DNA from: Bubalus kerabau
Taxonomy: Eukaryota; Chordata; Mammalia; Artiodactyla; Bovidae
DNA: 64,000 nucleotides
Direction: 5' to 3'
NCBI RefSeq assembly: GCF_029407905.1
Contig: NW_026577882.1
Coordinates: 1-64,000 of the forward strand
The notes beneath the pieces are model-generated. The model saw only the letters and a list, made by a program, of their open reading frames with translations, did no database searches and was not told the origin of the DNA. The translations under genes were made by a program, and so were the position numbers. Shown here in pieces: positions 61,701-64,000 of this stretch (its first letter is position 1; each line of letters starts with the position of its first letter).

Positions 61701-61956
61701 GACAGAACACTGAACTCTGGCCGGCTGGCCCAGCCCTGCTTCTGGCACTTTGTAAGCCAGCGGGCCCTTGAGCACCTGCTGGGATGGGAAAGGGAAGGGT
61801 CCACGGATTGCACCCTAGAAACTTAGTAGGGTGCATGGATTTCAAACCCTGGTGGCCGCCCAGGCAGCAAAGAAGGGGGGAGGGCACCTTGCTGCCCTTT
61901 CATGGAAGAATCTGTGGTTGTCCAGCTGCGTGGGCCTTTTCATGAGGACCCTGTGC

Positions 61957-61962
61957 AATAAA
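61957..61962 (+). terminator. Candidate polyadenylation signal
   Basis: AATAAA followed within 25 bases by a G/T-rich stretch (GTTTGGTGTTTTGG). It may end a short transcript from the CpG-rich segment. Such signals are also frequent by chance. Confidence 0.35.
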
Positions 61963-63240
61963 AGTTTGGTGTTTTGGAACTGAATAATTAGAACGTGTAA
62001 AAGCTTTAAATTATGTGGTGGTGTAATTAAAAAACAAAACAAAACAAAACCAAGCTCCAAGTGTTTTGCAAATGGAGGTTTAAATATTGAAGGACTGTAT
62101 TCCTTGCACTGTGGCATTCTATCAAGAAGTGTGCAGGATTTTTTTTTTTTTAAGAAAAGTGTTCGAAGTGAGGGAAACAGGAAACCCAGAGGTGCCCCTG
62201 TATTTTGGGGAAGGCCTTAGGAGGTCACTTGGAAATGCTGCTGGATGTATGGGAGGGCGGCAGATGGGCTGTGCAGGCTTGTCCTTTGCATGGATGTTCC
62301 TGTGTGTGGAAACCCAGCTCGGAGCCATCTCCTGATGTGTAAGAATTTCGCAGACAAACCTTGAGCTAAGCAATGCATTTTTTCCTAAGAAAATGTTTGT
62401 CTTAAGCGATGTAAATATCCTATGTATTTCCGCTAGACTCTGGCTTCAGGTCGGTTCCCCCAAAAGGCTCAGAAGCGATTTGAACAAAACAGCATGTTTT
62501 CCTCCTAGCTTGTTCTCCTTATCTATGTTAGGGAAATGATATATTTGCCTGCAATACTGCCTTTCTTCAAGATTCATGTCAATCAAGTTTTGGCCCGGGA
62601 TGACTCACCTGCTGCCAATATTATCTCAATGCATGTCGTGGGGGAAGGGCCTGGTGCCATTCCCTGAAACAGTTCCTTTCTTTCCTTAGCTGACTGCTAG
62701 TGCCTGTAGAATATCTGGCTAAAGACCAGCAGGGGGTACTCTTACTACCCCACCCCCACCCCGCCTCAAGTCTAAGTCAGCAGCTTTCTCTATCTCTTTA
62801 ATACTTTAATAACACTTGATGACACAAAAGCTCTGAGCGATCAAATCATATCAAATCTTCATTTCAGATTGAAGATGCATTCCATGGTATTGCCATCTTA
62901 AGTCTTTCCATCGTTATGGAATATCTGTCCATGTATTCAGGATAGTTTTCAGCCAGGGTGTATAATTTCCAGTGTGCCAGTCTTGTCATCCTCGTTACAT
63001 CCATGGCAAAGTGTTTTATTCATGTTGATATTATTGAAAGGGAATTTTTTAAAATTCCTTTTCAGATTATTATCTGCTAATGTATACAGATAAAACTGTG
63101 TAATCATTCATTTTTATCAGTTTGGACAGCTTGAGAGTTGTCTTTAATTTCTTTACTTTCTGACACTTTAAGATTATCCTGGGACACATATGTAATGCCT
63201 CACCCCTAAATTCAGACATGTGTTCAAAGAACTTCTGTCC

Positions 63241-63263
63241 TTTTATTTATTTATTTATTTATT
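63241..63263 (+). repeat. (TTTA)n microsatellite
   Basis: Five consecutive TTTA units with flanking T bases. Confidence 0.9.
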
Positions 63264-63523
63264 CTTTAACATTGAAATCGTTTTGACTATGCTGGGTGTT
63301 TGTTGCTAAATGGAAGTAGCTAGGACCTCTGGACTGCAGTCTCTCATCTCTTGCTGACCTCTTGTTGACCTCTGCAGATTCCTGGTAGGTGGGAGCTTGT
63401 TAGTTCCTTGTTCCTTATCAGAACCTCCTGTGGTAAGTGTTTTTCTCTTCTCTGTTGCCTGGTAAGGCTGGGTGGTCATGGGCATCCCAAAGTTGGCTAG
63501 AAGTCAATTATTTAGGCAGGCTT

Positions 63524-63535
63524 GTGCATAGATAT
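63524..63535 (+). repeat. Target site duplication of SINE, left
   Basis: GTGCATAGATAT, repeated exactly at 63809-63820. Confidence 0.92.
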
Positions 63536-63808
63536 GGGAGAAGGCAATGGCACCCCACTCCTGGAAAATCCCAAGGACGGAGGAGCCTGGTAGGCTGCAG
63601 TCCATGGGGTGGCTAAGAGTCGGACACCACTGAGCGACTTCATTTTCACTTTTCACTTTCATGCATAGGAGGAGGAAATGGCAACCCACTCCAGTGTTCT
63701 TGCCTAGAGAACCCCAGGGACTGCGGGGCCTGGTGGGCTGCCATCTATGGCGTGGCACAGGGTCGGCCTCAACTGAACCACTTAGCAGCTGCAGCAGCAG
63801 CAGCAGCA
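63536..63808 (+). mobile_element. Bov-A2 SINE
   Basis: Starts GGGAGAAGGCAATGGCACCC, has the two related Bov-A halves (second half from about 63668, GGAGGAAATGGCAACCC) and ends in a CAG run. The perfect 12-bp target duplication shows L1/BovB-type retroposition. This family is restricted to ruminants. Confidence 0.95.
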
Positions 63809-63809
63809 G
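63785..63809 (+). repeat. (CAG)n tail of the SINE
   Basis: An interrupted CAG/CTG microsatellite at the SINE 3' end, the usual tail of Bov-A2 elements. Confidence 0.9.
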
Positions 63810-63820
63810 TGCATAGATAT

Positions 63821-64000
63821 CACAGGGGATGAGAACAGTCAGGTAGGATCACATATGTCACCGTGAAACAATACTTCTCCTCTTAGCCAAAGCTAACAAA
63901 AGATTTCTGTTCTAGGTCAACCTAGAAGAGATCACTTAAGAGGTAAAGAAACTTAAACTCCATTAGCAAAGGCAGTTCAACATCTCAAGAAAACTTGTGC
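63821..64000. other. Right-end sequence, nothing recognised
   Basis: Ordinary sequence to the window edge. No open frame or repeat is recognised. Confidence 0.4.

Larger units (their letters stand above)
61701..63523. other. Low-copy-looking sequence without recognised gene
   Basis: AT-rich ordinary sequence with an AAAAC run (about 62031-62050), a T-run at about 62140 and a TTTA microsatellite. I see no long open frame, RNA gene or recognisable mobile element. Confidence 0.5.

Noticed and set aside
61054..61887. A 277-codon minus-strand open frame in the GC-rich segment
   Set aside because: Open frames appear in several frames on both strands here because stop codons are rare in very GC-rich sequence. 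No recognisable domain.
62100..62373. Short open frames near a T-run
   Set aside because: Below 85 codons, with low-complexity edges and no conserved motif.

Overview
The window looks like a ruminant chromosome, almost certainly a bovid of the cattle group. It contains no complete protein-coding gene. The main evidence is a 1.4-kb tandem satellite with GAATTC-type landmarks about every 1,402 bases, which matches the classical bovine 1.715/1.711 (satellite I) family. It also carries a ruminant-type L1, a Bov-A2 SINE ending in a CAG run, and a class II (betaretrovirus-like) endogenous retrovirus. Names of repeat families are recognised from memory, not from a search.

Layout. (1) 1-10662: satellite I array entering from the left edge. 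It includes a nearly perfect head-to-tail duplication of a 2,921-bp two-monomer unit (2027-4947 and 4948-7868). (2) 10663-17562: a 6.9-kb endogenous provirus inside one satellite monomer, with LTRs of about 1.3 kb, a 6-bp target duplication, a Lys3-like primer site and broken gag, dUTPase/protease, integrase and env remnants. Between the integrase and env remnants lies a GC-rich 0.36-kb segment that reads as the start of the host gene TIMP2 (signal peptide and first mature residues). (3) 17563-19974: satellite. (4) 19975-28130: a near full-length L1 on the minus strand, with broken ORF1 and ORF2 and a long 5' UTR holding its own tandem repeats. (5) 28131-53491: satellite again, with CpG-rich variant blocks near 41.5-42.7 kb and 49.0-52.1 kb. 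A block at 42.7-48.3 kb is the sister of the block at the left end of the window.

(6) 53492-61070: a different tandem repeat of about 1.22 kb made of two related halves (about 525 and 700 bp), which I do not recognise. A related ERV solo LTR is inserted in reverse at 55742-57039. (7) 61071-61700: a CpG-rich segment with three 120-bp repeats and a consensus-looking splice donor. (8) 61701-64000: low-copy-looking sequence with a possible polyadenylation signal and one Bov-A2 SINE with a perfect 12-bp target duplication.

Taken together this is the edge of a centromeric satellite block meeting pericentromeric repeats and then ordinary arm sequence. Long open frames are common in the satellite because of its base composition and repeat structure, and are not genes. 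The observations most worth following are the TIMP2-like capture in the provirus, the very young dimer duplication, the sister blocks 37.7 kb apart, and the unrecognised 1.22-kb repeat with its CpG-rich border.
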